Shown here: positions 37,101-46,323 of the stretch, piece by piece
Layout: every line of letters starts with the position of its first letter
How positions within the stretch are numbered: the first letter of the stretch is position 1
Source of the DNA: Saprospirales bacterium
GTDB taxonomy: Bacteria > Bacteroidota > Bacteroidia > Chitinophagales > Saprospiraceae
DNA length: 64,000 nt
NCBI GenBank assembly: GCA_016711045.1
Contig: JADJTT010000001.1
Span: 930,001 to 994,000, forward strand
Reading direction: 5' to 3'
Position numbers and translations under genes: made by a program
Notes under the pieces: generated by a model
The model's database searches: none
Told to the model about the DNA's origin: nothing
What the model saw: only the letters and a program-made list of their open reading frames with translations

Positions 37101-37439
37101 GTCGACCGTGATTTTGGTGCCGATATCTTCTTTGGTGATGCCGAGCTCTTTTTCCACATTTAACTCGATGGGCAGGCCGTGGGTGTCCCAGCCGCCTTTG
37201 CGCTCGACGCGTTTGCCCTGCATGGATTGAAAGCGGCAAAACAGGTCTTTTACCGTTCGTGCGATGACGTGGTGAATGCCCGGAAGACCATTGGCAGAAG
37301 GAGGCCCTTCATAGAATACAAACGGGTTGTCTTCCGGCCGTTGTTGCACGCTTTTGTGAAAGATATCGTGCGCATCCCAATAGGCCAGGATCTCTTTATC
37401 GATGTCGGGTAGGCTGAGGCCTTTGTATTCTTTGTACAT
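34146..37439 (-). CDS. ileS: Isoleucyl-tRNA synthetase (type-2-like)
   Basis: A 1097-residue class Ia synthetase that charges tRNA-Ile. The HIGH-type motif is FYEGPPSANGLPGIHHVIAR (about residues 42-61). The CP1 editing domain is at about 190-400 (AWTTTPWTLPSNTALAVG). The KMSKS loop (GDKMSKSKGN) is near residue 640. The anticodon-binding domain follows, and then a long C-terminal part without the zinc-finger cysteines of the shorter bacterial type. Length and motif style fit the eukaryote-like type 2 group common in Bacteroidota, which is linked to mupirocin insensitivity elsewhere; that is inference. The ATG at 37439 excludes a 19-residue heptad-derived N-terminal extension. Confidence 0.96.
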   Translation of the reverse strand: MYKEYKGLSLPDIDKEILAYWDAHDIFHKSVQQRPEDNPFVFYEGPPSANGLPGIHHVIARTVKDLFCRFQSMQGKRVERKGGWDTHGLPIELNVEKELGITKEDIGTKITVDEYNQKCRETVMRFKDLWDDITRKMGYWVDLNDPYITFENDYIESVWWLLNELYHKGLLYKGYTIQPYSPAAGTGLSSHELNLPGCYKEVLDQSMVAQFKVKRNDHTAFLFDEVKEGDVYFLAWTTTPWTLPSNTALAVGAHIDYVRVFTYNPYTKLPVNLILAKELIDKHFKPEAAEASFEEWTPDHKLIPYRITATYKGAALEGVDFEQLMPYVQPEDGDAFKVLLGDFVSTEDGTGIVHIAPSFGADDMRVAKKYGIGALTLVDKQGKFVDEVTDFAGRYVKDYKDEGKAFQSVDIDILVKLKKENKAFSAEKYEHNYPHCWRTDKPVLYYPLDSWFIRASAFKERMYELNQTINWKPASTGEGRFGKWLENLLDWNLSRSRFWGIPLPIWRTKEGDYENCIDSMDELRKEIEKANAQLGLNQSVPTDLHRPYIDEVVLVAKNGQPMYREPDLIDVWFDSGAMPYAQWHYPFENVEKFKAGFPADFIAEGVDQTRGWFYTLHAIATMVFDSVAFKNVVSNGLVLDAKGDKMSKSKGNVVDPFETLAKYGADATRWYMISNSPPWDNLRFDPKGIEEVRRKFFGTLYNTYSFFSLYANIDKFEYREAELPLEKRPEIDRWIISELNTLVNQVTADFADYEPTTAARRIESFVDEHLSNWYVRLCRRRFWKGDYSEDKIAAYQTLYTCLNTVAKLMAPVAPFFADWLYRNLNEATGKEAHESVHLTDFPVPLAQAIDKALEERMEYAQHISSLVLSLRKRENIRVRQPLQKILLPILDPSFKPQVEAVKELILAEVNIKDIEYLEDTAGFLKKKIKPNFKTLGKRLGKDMKTAADLIAKMDQDTINQIEKSGMYELHIDGTSYDLTGEDFEIVAEDIPGWLVASDGLLTVALDITLTDDLLAEGMARELVNRIQNIRKNQDFNVTDRIEITLTRAPEVEPAVAQFGDYIKNETLANKLTFADQVDGEETELTEGVVVRIGVKRA

Positions 37440-37445
37440 AACTGT

Positions 37446-37517
37446 GTGAAGAGTGAAGGGTGAAGCGTGAAGGGAAAAGAAGAAGGGACTCTTCACCCCT
37501 CACTCTTCACCCTTCAC
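37446..37517. repeat. Heptad inverted element, GTGAAGG class, copy 3
   Basis: Left arm gtgaaga, gtgaagg, gtgaagc, gtgaagg; right arm tcttcac, ccctcac, tcttcac, ccttcac, with a 16-nt purine-rich loop. It lies in the ileS leader, 6 nt upstream of the ATG, between divergent genes. Confidence 0.8.
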
Positions 37518-37585
37518 TTATCGAGGTGCAAAGATAAAGATTCTACTGCTTTTATGCCTATCTTGGCAGGAGTAAGTAAACGAAC

Positions 37586-37651
37586 AAAAGAATATACTAT
37601 CAAACATTGCGCGACCGCTGGTCGCGCAATGTTTGAATAGTATATTCTTTT
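37586..37651 (+). repeat. Leader inverted repeat upstream of ROK kinase
   Basis: Arms of about 31 bp (37586-37616 and 37620-37651, one bulged A) with a 3-nt loop, apex ACCGCTGGT. It ends 14 nt before the ATG at 37666. This is the longest inverted repeat in the window. Confidence 0.85.
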
Positions 37652-37665
37652 AATAAAACAGAGTT

Positions 37666-38565
37666 ATGGAATTACTCTGGGGAATTGACCTCGGCGGCAC
37701 CAAGATCGAAGGAGCCGTCATCCGGCAGCAGGCGGACGGACCGGAAGTGCTTGCTAGAAAGCGCCTTCCTACGGAACAGGAAGGCGGATATGCGCACATC
37801 CTTGACCAGCTATTCCTCTTGGTGGAAGAACTGACTACAGAAGCCGGTGCCCGCCCGGAACGCATCGGTATCGGCACGCCCGGCACATATGAACCGGGGA
37901 GTTATGTGCATAAAAACAGCAACACCACTTGTCTCAACGGGAAGACTTTTTTTTCCGATCTGCAAAAGAAGCTGGGCGTTCCGATCGCCATGGCCAACGA
38001 TGCCAACTGTTTTGCGCTGGCGGAAGCCCGGTGGGGCGCCGTGCCCCAGCACGTGCCCGATGCGAAGGTCGTCTTTGGTATCATCATGGGTACTGGCGTG
38101 GGAGGTGGTGTGGTGGTAAATGGAAAGGTGCTCCACGGCCGCCACGGCATCGCTGGCGAGTGGGGGCATTCTTTTTTGCATGAATCCGGGGGAAGCTGCT
38201 ACTGCGGGCATTCGGGGTGTGTGGAAAAACTGCTCTCCGGTCCGGCATTGGAAATCTTTTACAACCAACTTACCGGCAAAAAACGTCGATTGAAGGAAAT
38301 CATGGATGGTGCATCGGAAGATCCGGCAGCCCAACAAATGCTGGATCACCTCATCGACTACTTCGGCAAAGCCCTTGGGCCCGTCGTCAACCTCATCGAT
38401 CCCGATGCCATCGTGATCGGCGGCGGCGTAGGCAATATCGACCTGCTCTACACTGAAGGGCCGAAATCCGTAGCCAAGCATATCTTCAACCACGAGTTTG
38501 TGACGCCGATCCTGAAGCCGATGTTGGGAGATAGTGCGGGGGTGTTTGGGGCGGCAGCTTTATAG
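37666..38565 (+). CDS. ROK-family sugar kinase (glucokinase-like)
   Basis: A 299-residue ROK protein. The N-terminal phosphate motif is LLWGIDLGGTKIEGAVI, and the ROK zinc motif is SCYCGHSGCVEKLLSGP at about residues 177-193 (C-x-C-G-x-x-G-C). The GTGVGGGVVVNGKVLHGRHG segment and the EWGHSFLHESG sugar-binding Glu/His region complete the active site. It phosphorylates a hexose or N-acetyl sugar with ATP; glucose, mannose or N-acetylglucosamine are all possible. No transcription-factor helix-turn-helix is present, so it is an enzyme rather than a repressor. It is transcribed divergently from ileS. Confidence 0.92.
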   Translation: MELLWGIDLGGTKIEGAVIRQQADGPEVLARKRLPTEQEGGYAHILDQLFLLVEELTTEAGARPERIGIGTPGTYEPGSYVHKNSNTTCLNGKTFFSDLQKKLGVPIAMANDANCFALAEARWGAVPQHVPDAKVVFGIIMGTGVGGGVVVNGKVLHGRHGIAGEWGHSFLHESGGSCYCGHSGCVEKLLSGPALEIFYNQLTGKKRRLKEIMDGASEDPAAQQMLDHLIDYFGKALGPVVNLIDPDAIVIGGGVGNIDLLYTEGPKSVAKHIFNHEFVTPILKPMLGDSAGVFGAAAL

Positions 38566-38640
38566 AGTTTTCAGTTTTCAATGTTCAATTTTCAGTTAGA
38601 TCTAACTGAAAATTGAACACTGAAAATTAAAAACTAAAAC
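38566..38640. repeat. Heptad inverted element, TTTTCAG class, copy 2
   Basis: Units agttttc, agttttc, aatgttc, aattttc, agttaga then tctaact, gaaaatt, gaacact, gaaaatt, aaaaact. It fills exactly the gap between the convergent ROK kinase and mutase stop codons, with a GATC centre, and should fold into a long hairpin. Confidence 0.8.
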
Positions 38641-41600
38641 TCACATATTCCTCCGATACTGCCCTCCCACCTCATAAAGCGCCCGGGTGATCTGCCCCAG
38701 GGTGCAGAACTTCACCGTTTCCATCAATTTATCAAAGAGGTTTTGGTTTTGGATGGCGGCAAGCTGGAGTTCACGTAGCTTCTGTTGGCCGATTTCGCTG
38801 GCTGCTTTTTGCAGGTTCTCCACGGTTTGGATCTGGTTCTCCTTTTCTTCCGTCGTCGAGCGGATCACTTCTAGTGGGATGATGGTCGGGGAGCCTTCCT
38901 TACTGAGGAAGGTGTTGACGCCGATGATGGGCAGGTCACCGTTGTGTTTGAGGGTCTCGTAGTAGAGGCTTTCTTCCTGGATCTTGCCGCGCTGATACAT
39001 CGTCTCCATGGCGCCCAGCACGCCGCCTCGCTCGGTGATGCGGTCAAACTCGGTCAATACCGCTTCTTCCACCAGGTCTGTCAGTTCTTCGATGATGAAA
39101 GAGCCCTGCATGGGATTTTCGTTCCTTGCCAACCCCAACTCATGGTTGATGATGAGCTGAATAGCCATTGCCCGGCGTACACTCTCTTCGGTAGGCGTGG
39201 TGATGGCCTCGTCATAGGCATTGGTATGCAGCGAATTGCAGTTGTCGTAGATGGCGTAAAGGGCTTGAAGTGTGGTGCGGATGTCATTGAAAGCGATCTC
39301 CTGGGCATGCAGGGATCGACCGGAGGTCTGGATGTGGTACTTCAGCTTTTGTGAGCGCTGATTGGCGTTGTATTTGTACTTCATAGCTTTCGCCCAGATA
39401 CGTCGTGCTACCCGGCCGATCACGGCGTATTCCGGATCCACTCCATTGGAGAAAAAGAAGGACAAATTGGGCGCGAAATCGTTGATGTTCATACCCCGGG
39501 AGAGGTAGTACTCGACGAAGGTGAAGGCGTTGGCCAGCGTGAATGCCAATTGCGAGATCGGGTTGGCGCCGGCTTCGGCGATATGGTAGCCCGAAATAGA
39601 TACCGAATAAAAATTGTGGATCTCATGTTGGATGAAATAATCCTGCACATCGCCCATAAGGCGGAGGGCGAATTCGGTCGAGAAAATGCAGGTGTTTTGA
39701 GCCTGATCTTCCTTCAGAATGTCGGCTTGTACCGTGCCGCGTACAGATTGGAGGGCCTTGGCTTTGCATTTCTCATAAATAGCCGGCTCCAGGACCTCAT
39801 CTCCTGTAACGCCAAACAGGAGCAGACCCAATCCGTTATTGCCTTTGGGCAGATCACCGTGGTAGGTGGGTCGAGCTAATCCACGGGCATCATAGTTTTC
39901 TTTGAGCCTGGCTTCGACCAGGTGTTCGAGTTGGTGTTCCCGGATGTATTTTTCGCATTGCTGGTCGATGGCGGCATTCATAAAAAAGGCGCAGATCGTG
40001 GCGGCCGGCCCGTTGATCGTCATGGACACGGAGGTCTTGGGATCGCAGAGGTCGAAGCCGGAGTAGAGCTTTTTGGCGTCATTGAGACAACAGACACTCA
40101 CCCCCGAGTTGCCGATCTTTCCGTAGATATCGGGACGATGGTCGGGGTCTTCGCCATACAGCGTCACGCTGTCGAATGCGGTAGAGAGGCGAATGGCGGG
40201 CATGCCAGCAGATACGTAGTGGAAACGTCGATTGGTGCGCTCCGGTCCGCCTTCCCCTGCAAACATGCGGGTGGGGTCTTCTTCCTCCCGCTTGAACGGA
40301 AATACCCCTGCGGTGAATGGAAATTCTCCCGGCACATTTTCCTGCAGGCTCCAGCGAAGTATCTCGCCCCAATCCTTAAACTTGGGCATAGCAATTTTCG
40401 GAATGCGCGTATGCGAAAGGGATACCGTGAAAGGTTTTATTTTAAACTCCCGGTCGCGCACTTTGTATACAAACTCATGCCCCGCATATTGGGCTTTTTT
40501 ACTTGCCCAGGTTTCCAGAATACGCCGAGCCTGGCCGTCGAGGTCTTTTTCGAGTTCTGCATAAGTAGGCCGAAGCGCGGGTAAAACCGGATCGCCGGGG
40601 TCTTTCGTTTCGAATAGTTCGATGGTTTGTTTAAGACCAAAAAGCTTTTGTGCCAGGTCAGCCTGCTTGGCTGCCCACACATCGTAGTTGCGGTTGTTTT
40701 CAGAAATTTCCGAGAGGTAGCGGGTGCGACTGGGCGGGATGATATAGACCTTCTGGCTCATCTCGTCCGAGGCGTGGAAACCCGAATGAAAATCAACCCC
40801 AGCCTTTTCCGCCAGCGTTTGCATGATCCGGATGTAAAGCTGGTTCATGCCCGGGTCATTGAATTGGGAGGCGATGGTGCCGAACACCGGCATTTCATCA
40901 ACCGGTTTTTCCCAGAGCTGGTGGTTGCGCTGGAATTGTTTGCGCACATCGCGCAGCGCATCAAGGGCGCCCCGTTTATCAAATTTGTTGAGGGCAATGA
41001 TGTCGGCAAAATCGAGCATGTCGATCTTTTCCAACTGCGTGGCAGCCCCGTATTCGGGTGTCATCACATAGAGCGAAACCGCAGAATGGTCGATGATCTC
41101 CGTATCCGACTGCCCAATACCGGAGGTTTCGAGGATGATCAGGTCGAAGGCGGCGGCTTTGAGCACATCGAGTGCGGACTGTACGTGCCTCGACAAGGCC
41201 AGGTTGGATTGTCGGGTAGCGAGCGAGCGCATATATACGCGCGAGTTGTAGACCGCATTCATGCGGATCCGGTCGCCGAGCAAGGCCCCTCCCGTTTTTC
41301 GCTTGGAAGGGTCGACGGAGATAACCGCGATGGTTTTATCCGAAAAGTCGAGCAGGAAGCGGCGTACCAACTCATCGACGAGGCTGGATTTGCCGGCGCC
41401 GCCCGTGCCGGTGATGCCGAGTACCGGCACTTCTTTTATTTTCAGGTTGGGCCGGATCTCGTTGTCGAAGAGGTTCGGATTGTTTTCCGCTACCGAGATC
41501 AGGCGGGCGATAGCTCCGGGGTCTTTCTGCAAAAAGTGTTTGATCTCGCCGTTGGCGCTGAAGCCAATGGGGAAATCGCACTGTTGGATCAAATCGTTGA

Positions 41601-42006
41601 TCATGCCCTGCAGGCCCATTTTGCGGCCATCGTCTGGGGAATAGATGCGATTAATACCATAAGCCTGGAGCTCTTCAATCTCCGTAGGAAGGATGGTGCC
41701 TCCTCCTCCGCCGAAAATCTTGATATGGCCGGCTCCCTTTTCCCGGAGCAGGTCGTACATGTATTTGAAGAATTCGATGTGGCCACCTTGATAGGACGTG
41801 ATCGCAATGCCCTGTGCGTCTTCCTGGATAGCTGTTTGTACGATTTCCTGTACAGATCGGTTGTGGCCAAGGTGGATCACCTCTGCGCCGGAGCCTTGTA
41901 TGATTCGACGCATAATGTTGATCGCCGCATCGTGTCCATCGAATAAAGAGGCCGCGGTGACGATCCGAATTTTGTTCTTGGGCCGGTAAGGAGCAACTTC
42001 TTGCAT
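38641..42006 (-). CDS. icmF: Fused B12-dependent acyl-CoA mutase IcmF (isobutyryl-CoA mutase type)
   Basis: A 1121-residue fusion. The N-terminal cobalamin-binding domain is at about residues 12-140, with the His loop [14 protein letters not shown] and the [14 protein letters not shown] element. A MeaI-like G-protein chaperone domain (about 190-430) has P-loop [13 protein letters not shown] and [11 protein letters not shown]. The C-terminal part (about 540-1121) is the methylmalonyl-CoA mutase-type barrel ([34 protein letters not shown], and [19 protein letters not shown]). This order is that of IcmF, which interconverts isobutyryl- and n-butyryl-CoA, or isovaleryl/pivalyl in relatives; the exact substrate is uncertain. 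The ATG at 42006 is chosen because the open frame further upstream is low-complexity. Confidence 0.92.
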   Translation of the reverse strand: MQEVAPYRPKNKIRIVTAASLFDGHDAAINIMRRIIQGSGAEVIHLGHNRSVQEIVQTAIQEDAQGIAITSYQGGHIEFFKYMYDLLREKGAGHIKIFGGGGGTILPTEIEELQAYGINRIYSPDDGRKMGLQGMINDLIQQCDFPIGFSANGEIKHFLQKDPGAIARLISVAENNPNLFDNEIRPNLKIKEVPVLGITGTGGAGKSSLVDELVRRFLLDFSDKTIAVISVDPSKRKTGGALLGDRIRMNAVYNSRVYMRSLATRQSNLALSRHVQSALDVLKAAAFDLIILETSGIGQSDTEIIDHSAVSLYVMTPEYGAATQLEKIDMLDFADIIALNKFDKRGALDALRDVRKQFQRNHQLWEKPVDEMPVFGTIASQFNDPGMNQLYIRIMQTLAEKAGVDFHSGFHASDEMSQKVYIIPPSRTRYLSEISENNRNYDVWAAKQADLAQKLFGLKQTIELFETKDPGDPVLPALRPTYAELEKDLDGQARRILETWASKKAQYAGHEFVYKVRDREFKIKPFTVSLSHTRIPKIAMPKFKDWGEILRWSLQENVPGEFPFTAGVFPFKREEEDPTRMFAGEGGPERTNRRFHYVSAGMPAIRLSTAFDSVTLYGEDPDHRPDIYGKIGNSGVSVCCLNDAKKLYSGFDLCDPKTSVSMTINGPAATICAFFMNAAIDQQCEKYIREHQLEHLVEARLKENYDARGLARPTYHGDLPKGNNGLGLLLFGVTGDEVLEPAIYEKCKAKALQSVRGTVQADILKEDQAQNTCIFSTEFALRLMGDVQDYFIQHEIHNFYSVSISGYHIAEAGANPISQLAFTLANAFTFVEYYLSRGMNINDFAPNLSFFFSNGVDPEYAVIGRVARRIWAKAMKYKYNANQRSQKLKYHIQTSGRSLHAQEIAFNDIRTTLQALYAIYDNCNSLHTNAYDEAITTPTEESVRRAMAIQLIINHELGLARNENPMQGSFIIEELTDLVEEAVLTEFDRITERGGVLGAMETMYQRGKIQEESLYYETLKHNGDLPIIGVNTFLSKEGSPTIIPLEVIRSTTEEKENQIQTVENLQKAASEIGQQKLRELQLAAIQNQNLFDKLMETVKFCTLGQITRALYEVGGQYRRNM

Positions 42007-42363
42007 AAAGGTTTTTATTTGGTCTGCCGAAGATGAAACAAACGGTGGTGGAAAAGGCTCAAGCAGCAGCGCAAAGATAGGAAAAAAATGAATGGAAGAA
42101 GATTCCTGAAAAAGGAGGAATTCGAAATTAATTTCTGAAAAAATAATATTTCCGAAATGATGTATATGATTTTTATTTTTCAAAAATGGTATTCGAATAA
42201 TTATTCTGGACAATCTACAGCGAGAAGGACAAAATGCCTTTGCACAAAAATTTAACAATCCCAGAAATTTTTTGCCCGTAACTTGTTCTCTTAAAGAAGT
42301 TAGAGTAAAGGATCGAACATTTTCACCTTATTGGTACCTTAGTGTATTAAAAAACGTGTTGCC
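42007..42363. other. Divergent intergenic region, 357 nt
   Basis: AT-rich region between icmF (minus) and the small secreted protein (plus). It holds the icmF -7 candidate at 42072-42079 and a weak plus-strand candidate, TACCTTAG at 42335-42342, 21 nt before the GTG start. I saw no cobalamin riboswitch, tRNA or coding frame, and no other repeats. Confidence 0.6.
42072..42079 (-). promoter_or_regulatory. Candidate -7 element for icmF
   Basis: On the minus strand this reads TATCTTTG, a full TAnnTTTG match, 65 nt upstream of the icmF ATG. No clear -33 TTG was found. Confidence 0.45.
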
Positions 42364-42795
42364 GTGAAGAAAATAGTTTACTTACTGATGCTGACATGCC
42401 TATTTCCGGTACTGTCAAAAGCCCAATTTACCGGTTCGGAGAAAGGCAATTTTACCGTCATTGTGACGGATGGGACCTATAGTTCCAAAAACAGTCCACT
42501 ACGCCCTCCGGGTGATGGCCGGTTTAAGGATCCGATTCGTCCCCTGGGTATGGTCGATGCCATCCAAGCCGGCGCATTCCTCGAACGACCCGATTATGGG
42601 AAAGAAGGTTTCCTGCTCATTTTCTGTGTCAATGAATCCATTGGCGGGAAGCAAGGCACCCTGGTGATGAACGGGGAAGAGTTCAAAGGCGTGTACCGGA
42701 TCATCCGGCAGAAGATGAAAGTCAATGAGGAAATACCACCCGGTATGACTTATTACAGGTTGGAGGGAACGGTGTTTTTTCTGGGGATATCTTAA
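42364..42795 (+). CDS. Small secreted protein of unknown function (GTG start)
   Basis: A 143-residue exported protein. The start is GTG at 42364 (no ATG lies nearby), giving the signal peptide MKKIVYLLMLTCLFPVLSKA before Q. The mature part (FTGSEKGNFTVIVTDGTYSS and a conserved-looking PLGMVDAIQAGAFLERPDYG block) is compact and globular in composition; I recognise no family. A terminator follows directly at 42802. The gene is divergent from icmF but no functional link is evident. Confidence 0.65.
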   Translation: MKKIVYLLMLTCLFPVLSKAQFTGSEKGNFTVIVTDGTYSSKNSPLRPPGDGRFKDPIRPLGMVDAIQAGAFLERPDYGKEGFLLIFCVNESIGGKQGTLVMNGEEFKGVYRIIRQKMKVNEEIPPGMTYYRLEGTVFFLGIS

Positions 42796-42801
42796 AAAAG
42801 A

Positions 42802-42836
42802 GAGGCTGCAAGTCCTCACTTGCAGCCTCCTTTTTT
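42802..42836. terminator. Bidirectional terminator hairpin
   Basis: A 12-bp stem (GAGGCTGCAAGT / ACTTGCAGCCTC) with a 4-nt loop, flanked by an A-run and a T-run, lies between the convergent genes 42364-42795 and 42838-46095. Confidence 0.92.
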
Positions 42837-42837
42837 A

Positions 42838-45800
42838 TTATTTATTCCGATCCTCCCGCTCCGGCACTTTCGGATCTATCGGCCCATGTGCCTTTATCTG
42901 CTGCAACACATTCTCAATCGCTTTTTCCAGTTGCGGGTCTACGCCCTTGGCGAGTGTGGACGGATTTTCCACCACTTCGATATCGGGGTCCACGCCATGG
43001 CCTTCCTTAAACCAGGTGCCATCGGGGTTGTACATCCGGAAGGTAGGTACGGTGACGCCGCCGCCATCGATGAGCGTGGGGGCACCGGAGATACCAATGA
43101 GGCCACCCCAGGTACGCATACCGATGAGCGGACCGAGGCCTGCCTTGCGGAAATAGTCGGGGAACGCATCCCCTCCAGAGCCCGACCAGCCATTGATGAG
43201 CATAGCCATGGGGCCGAAATGACCCACCGGTGGCCATTGCCAGTTCTTGCCGTCGCGTACATCCCAGTAAGCCAGGGGTTTGCGGTTGAGCAACTCGATG
43301 AATCGGTCGGGGATCTGCCCGCCGTTGTTGAAGCGCTCGTCGATAACCAGCCCTTCTTTGTTCCACTGCCCGTAGAATTGACGAACCAGCTCGTTTTGCC
43401 CATCTACGCCCGTGCTGGGCACGTAAATATACCCGATCTTTCCGCCGGAAGCTTCATCTACCCGCTTCCTGTTGGATTCGATCCAGGCGAGGTTGCGCAA
43501 GCGGGTTTCATCGCCCATGGTCTTTACCATCACCATGTGCGCTCCTTCCATGGAAGGGTTGTCGTTGACCATCAATTCTACGGTCTTGCCTGCCAGGCCT
43601 TCAAACGGAGCCCAGGGGTCGGTATAATCACTCAGCGCCATACCGTTTACCGCGAGGATATAATCACCGGCTTTGACTTTGATGCCCGGTTCATCGAGCG
43701 GAGACCGTACCTCGTTGTCCCAGTCGGCTCCCCGGATGATTTCCTTGATGCGGTATTGGCCATTTGCCTTTTCCCAGTTGATGCCCAGATAGCCCACCTG
43801 GCGCTGCTTAGGCGTTTCCTGGTCTCCACCTCCTCGGTAGGTGTGGGAGGCATTGAGCTCGCCGATCAATTCGCCCAGGATGAAGTTTACGTCGTTGCGG
43901 GTGACGGCGAATTCGATCATATCGCCATATTGCTTGCGCATCGCATTCCAGTCGACGCCGTGCATTTGCTTGTCGTAGAAAAAATCGCGCTCAAAGCGCC
44001 AGGCATCGTTGAAGATCTGACGCCATTCTTCCCGTGGGTTGATGGTGGCTTCCATATCGGCTATTGGGAGGGTCTTTTCGAGTTTTTGCTCGGGGTTGGG
44101 TTCGATCACCCCCCATTGGCCATTTTGGATGACCAGCAACTTCTTGCCATCGGCACTCATTTTATAGCCGTTTACTCCGCTTATGATTGTTTTCTCTTCC
44201 CGTTCTTTTAAATCGAAATACATCAGGTTGCCACCACCATCCTCGCTGTTGGCGCCGGCGTTGGGGAAGCGCATGAAAATAACTTTTCCTTCCGGGGCAG
44301 ACAAGTCGCCCATATTTCCGGCTACCGGAGGCAGGATCACGAGGCGCCGTTCAAACTGATTGAAATCGATCTCTACAGGCTCGACTTCCGGCTTTTTCTC
44401 CCCATTGTCGGCCGATTTCTCCTCTTCTTTTGCCTTTTCCGGTGTATCCAGTTTGATCGCTACCGTATCATTTTCGGCAGCTAGCGGAGAAGCTACATCC
44501 GGGCGGAGGGCGATCGCGGCTAGTTGCGAGGCGTTTGGATAGGTCCAGCTATTATCAAAATCACCATATACCGGATTGAAGGACCGGTTGGTAACCAGGA
44601 AAAGGTACTTCCCATCAGCGCTGAAGGTAGGATTGAGGTCGTTGTAAAATCCTGAAGTGGCCTGGGTAGCCTTTTTCTCTTTGGTATCGTAGATAAATAT
44701 AGCGTTGTTGTTATTATCCACCGTCCGGGAGTAGGCCATCCAGCGGCTATCGGGCGACCAGCCGGGGGTCCAGCTTCTCAAGCCTCCTTCAAACAGGGTA
44801 AAGTCCTGATCGACACGGTCTGTCGTGTTGGTATCCATATGAAATATCCGGATGGTCATGGTCTGATCGACAAAAGCCAGATGCTTTGAGTCGGGCGACC
44901 AGTACAGGTTGTACCGGAAGCCGGCCCCTAATTGCGTCAATTTTTTCTCTTTGTTGCCGGCTGTGAGGTCGCGAATGGTCAGTTCGTATTCGCCGCTCTT
45001 ATCGCTCCAATACGCGATGTACTTGCCATTGGGCGACCATGCCGGGAAGCGCTCGGCCACCCCGGAAGATTGGGTGAGGTTTTGTACGTAGCCTTTTTCG
45101 GCCGGAAGCGAGAAGAGTTCGCCCCGGGCTTCTATGACTACCCGGTTTCCATCAGGGGCTACGTCTGCATTTTCGATATAATTGGCCACGCTTTCTTTCC
45201 GCGGTTTTACCATTGCCAGGTCTGTGACGACCTGCACATTCACTTCTTTATATTGGTCGTCGCGGAGGTTGAGGAGGTATAGTTTGCCACCTGCTTCGAA
45301 GATGATCTCGCTAGGGCCAAGGGAAGGGAAGTGTACGTCGAAGTCCGTAAACTTGGTGACTTGCTTGGTCGTCTGGGCTTTGGTATCATAGACCCAAATG
45401 TTATTCCTCATTTCGGAACCACCGTCGGAAATGTAGTAGATCTTGTCGCCGACCCACATAGGAAGTTCCTCGTTGGCATCGCTGGAGGTGATATTTTTGG
45501 CATCTTTGGTTTTCAGGTCGAAGATCCAGATATCTGCGGCCATGCCCCCGCGATACCGTTTCCAGGTGCGGAACACCCTCGAACGGTCGGTGAAAGCGAT
45601 CTTGGAGGCATCTGCTGACAGGCTGCCAAATTCGGCATGCACCATAGGAAGCTTAACGGGGAGTCCTCCCTCCGCTGCGATCTGGTACAATTGTGACCAG
45701 CGCTGTTTTCCGCTTTCCATGCTGGAGGCGTAAAGCAGGCTTTTCCCATCGGGATACCAGTCGACCAGCCGGTCGTACATGCCATGGTGGGTCACCCGGT

Positions 45801-46095
45801 TAGGCATCCCGCCCTGGCTGGGAATGACGTAGATATCGCCATTGCCATCATAATTTCCTGAAAAAGCGATCTGTTTGCCATCGGGCGAGAAGCGGGGGAA
45901 GGCTTCTGATCCTTGTGGCGAACTCAATCGCGATGCCATGCCACCTGCCTTTGGCACGATCCAGATATCGTCGGCATAGACGAAGGTGATGTGGGTTTGA
46001 GAGACGTCGGGGTGTTGAAACAGGCGGGCATTTACCTGAGCCTGCATGCCTATCCACCCGACCATGCATAGGGCAAGTAAGAGGAATGTTCTCAT
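42838..46095 (-). CDS. Tricorn-protease-like S41 peptidase with PDZ domain
   Basis: A 1085-residue exported protein starting with the signal peptide MRTFLLLALCMVGWIGMQAQ. It has beta-propeller repeats of PD40/WD40 type (about residues 25-540: PRFSPDGKQIAFSGNYDGNG, FPAWSPNGKYIAYWSDKSGE, LAFVDQTMTIRIFHMDT), the tricorn C1 region, a PDZ domain (about 735-830, DEPGIKVKAGDYILAVNG) and the S41 protease core. The core contains GWSGSGGDAFPDYFRKAGLG, with the nucleophile Ser at about residue 974, and TWGGLIGISG. The enzyme degrades peptides, probably in the periplasm. The ATG at 46095 is chosen for the signal peptide; an open frame to 46167 adds an unlikely stretch. Confidence 0.9.
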   Translation of the reverse strand: MRTFLLLALCMVGWIGMQAQVNARLFQHPDVSQTHITFVYADDIWIVPKAGGMASRLSSPQGSEAFPRFSPDGKQIAFSGNYDGNGDIYVIPSQGGMPNRVTHHGMYDRLVDWYPDGKSLLYASSMESGKQRWSQLYQIAAEGGLPVKLPMVHAEFGSLSADASKIAFTDRSRVFRTWKRYRGGMAADIWIFDLKTKDAKNITSSDANEELPMWVGDKIYYISDGGSEMRNNIWVYDTKAQTTKQVTKFTDFDVHFPSLGPSEIIFEAGGKLYLLNLRDDQYKEVNVQVVTDLAMVKPRKESVANYIENADVAPDGNRVVIEARGELFSLPAEKGYVQNLTQSSGVAERFPAWSPNGKYIAYWSDKSGEYELTIRDLTAGNKEKKLTQLGAGFRYNLYWSPDSKHLAFVDQTMTIRIFHMDTNTTDRVDQDFTLFEGGLRSWTPGWSPDSRWMAYSRTVDNNNNAIFIYDTKEKKATQATSGFYNDLNPTFSADGKYLFLVTNRSFNPVYGDFDNSWTYPNASQLAAIALRPDVASPLAAENDTVAIKLDTPEKAKEEEKSADNGEKKPEVEPVEIDFNQFERRLVILPPVAGNMGDLSAPEGKVIFMRFPNAGANSEDGGGNLMYFDLKEREEKTIISGVNGYKMSADGKKLLVIQNGQWGVIEPNPEQKLEKTLPIADMEATINPREEWRQIFNDAWRFERDFFYDKQMHGVDWNAMRKQYGDMIEFAVTRNDVNFILGELIGELNASHTYRGGGDQETPKQRQVGYLGINWEKANGQYRIKEIIRGADWDNEVRSPLDEPGIKVKAGDYILAVNGMALSDYTDPWAPFEGLAGKTVELMVNDNPSMEGAHMVMVKTMGDETRLRNLAWIESNRKRVDEASGGKIGYIYVPSTGVDGQNELVRQFYGQWNKEGLVIDERFNNGGQIPDRFIELLNRKPLAYWDVRDGKNWQWPPVGHFGPMAMLINGWSGSGGDAFPDYFRKAGLGPLIGMRTWGGLIGISGAPTLIDGGGVTVPTFRMYNPDGTWFKEGHGVDPDIEVVENPSTLAKGVDPQLEKAIENVLQQIKAHGPIDPKVPEREDRNK

Positions 46096-46323
46096 AATGG
46101 TTTTGATTAAGTGTGTGAGTCCTTCCGGGGAAGGGATGAAATGGTTGGATGTAAAAGGAATTACCAAAAGAGGAAAAGTACCAAATACTGGTTTCCTAGC
46201 CAGACTTAATCGTCAAAGACAGATGATTGATATACGAGTTGCAATAAATCTTCGATCAGGCCAGCCAAGCCTGAAGGATTCATTTCCACTTGCTGATACT
46301 CATTTTTTCTTCCAGAGGTTTAA
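46096..46323. other. Upstream part of tricorn-gene leader, no gene seen
   Basis: AT-rich region with a weak minus-strand -7-like TGTCTTTG near 46215. It has no ORF with a recognisable product, tRNA or terminator, and leads into the AGATGGCGTCT repeat cluster. Confidence 0.4.

Noticed and set aside
37440..37496. N-terminal extension of isoleucyl-tRNA synthetase
   Set aside because: It is translated heptad repeat; the conserved protein starts at 37439.
40627..41946. Plus-strand open frame of 439 codons inside icmF
   Set aside because: It is wholly antisense to a conserved gene, and its composition (many Val, His, Gly, Phe) is that of a shadow frame.
42007..42363. Cobalamin riboswitch before icmF
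   Set aside because: I looked for the conserved B12-box-like core in the leader and did not find it, although the mutase uses B12.
42820..44211. Plus-strand open frame of 463 codons antisense to the tricorn-like gene
   Set aside because: No recognisable domain; it lies opposite a well-supported protease.
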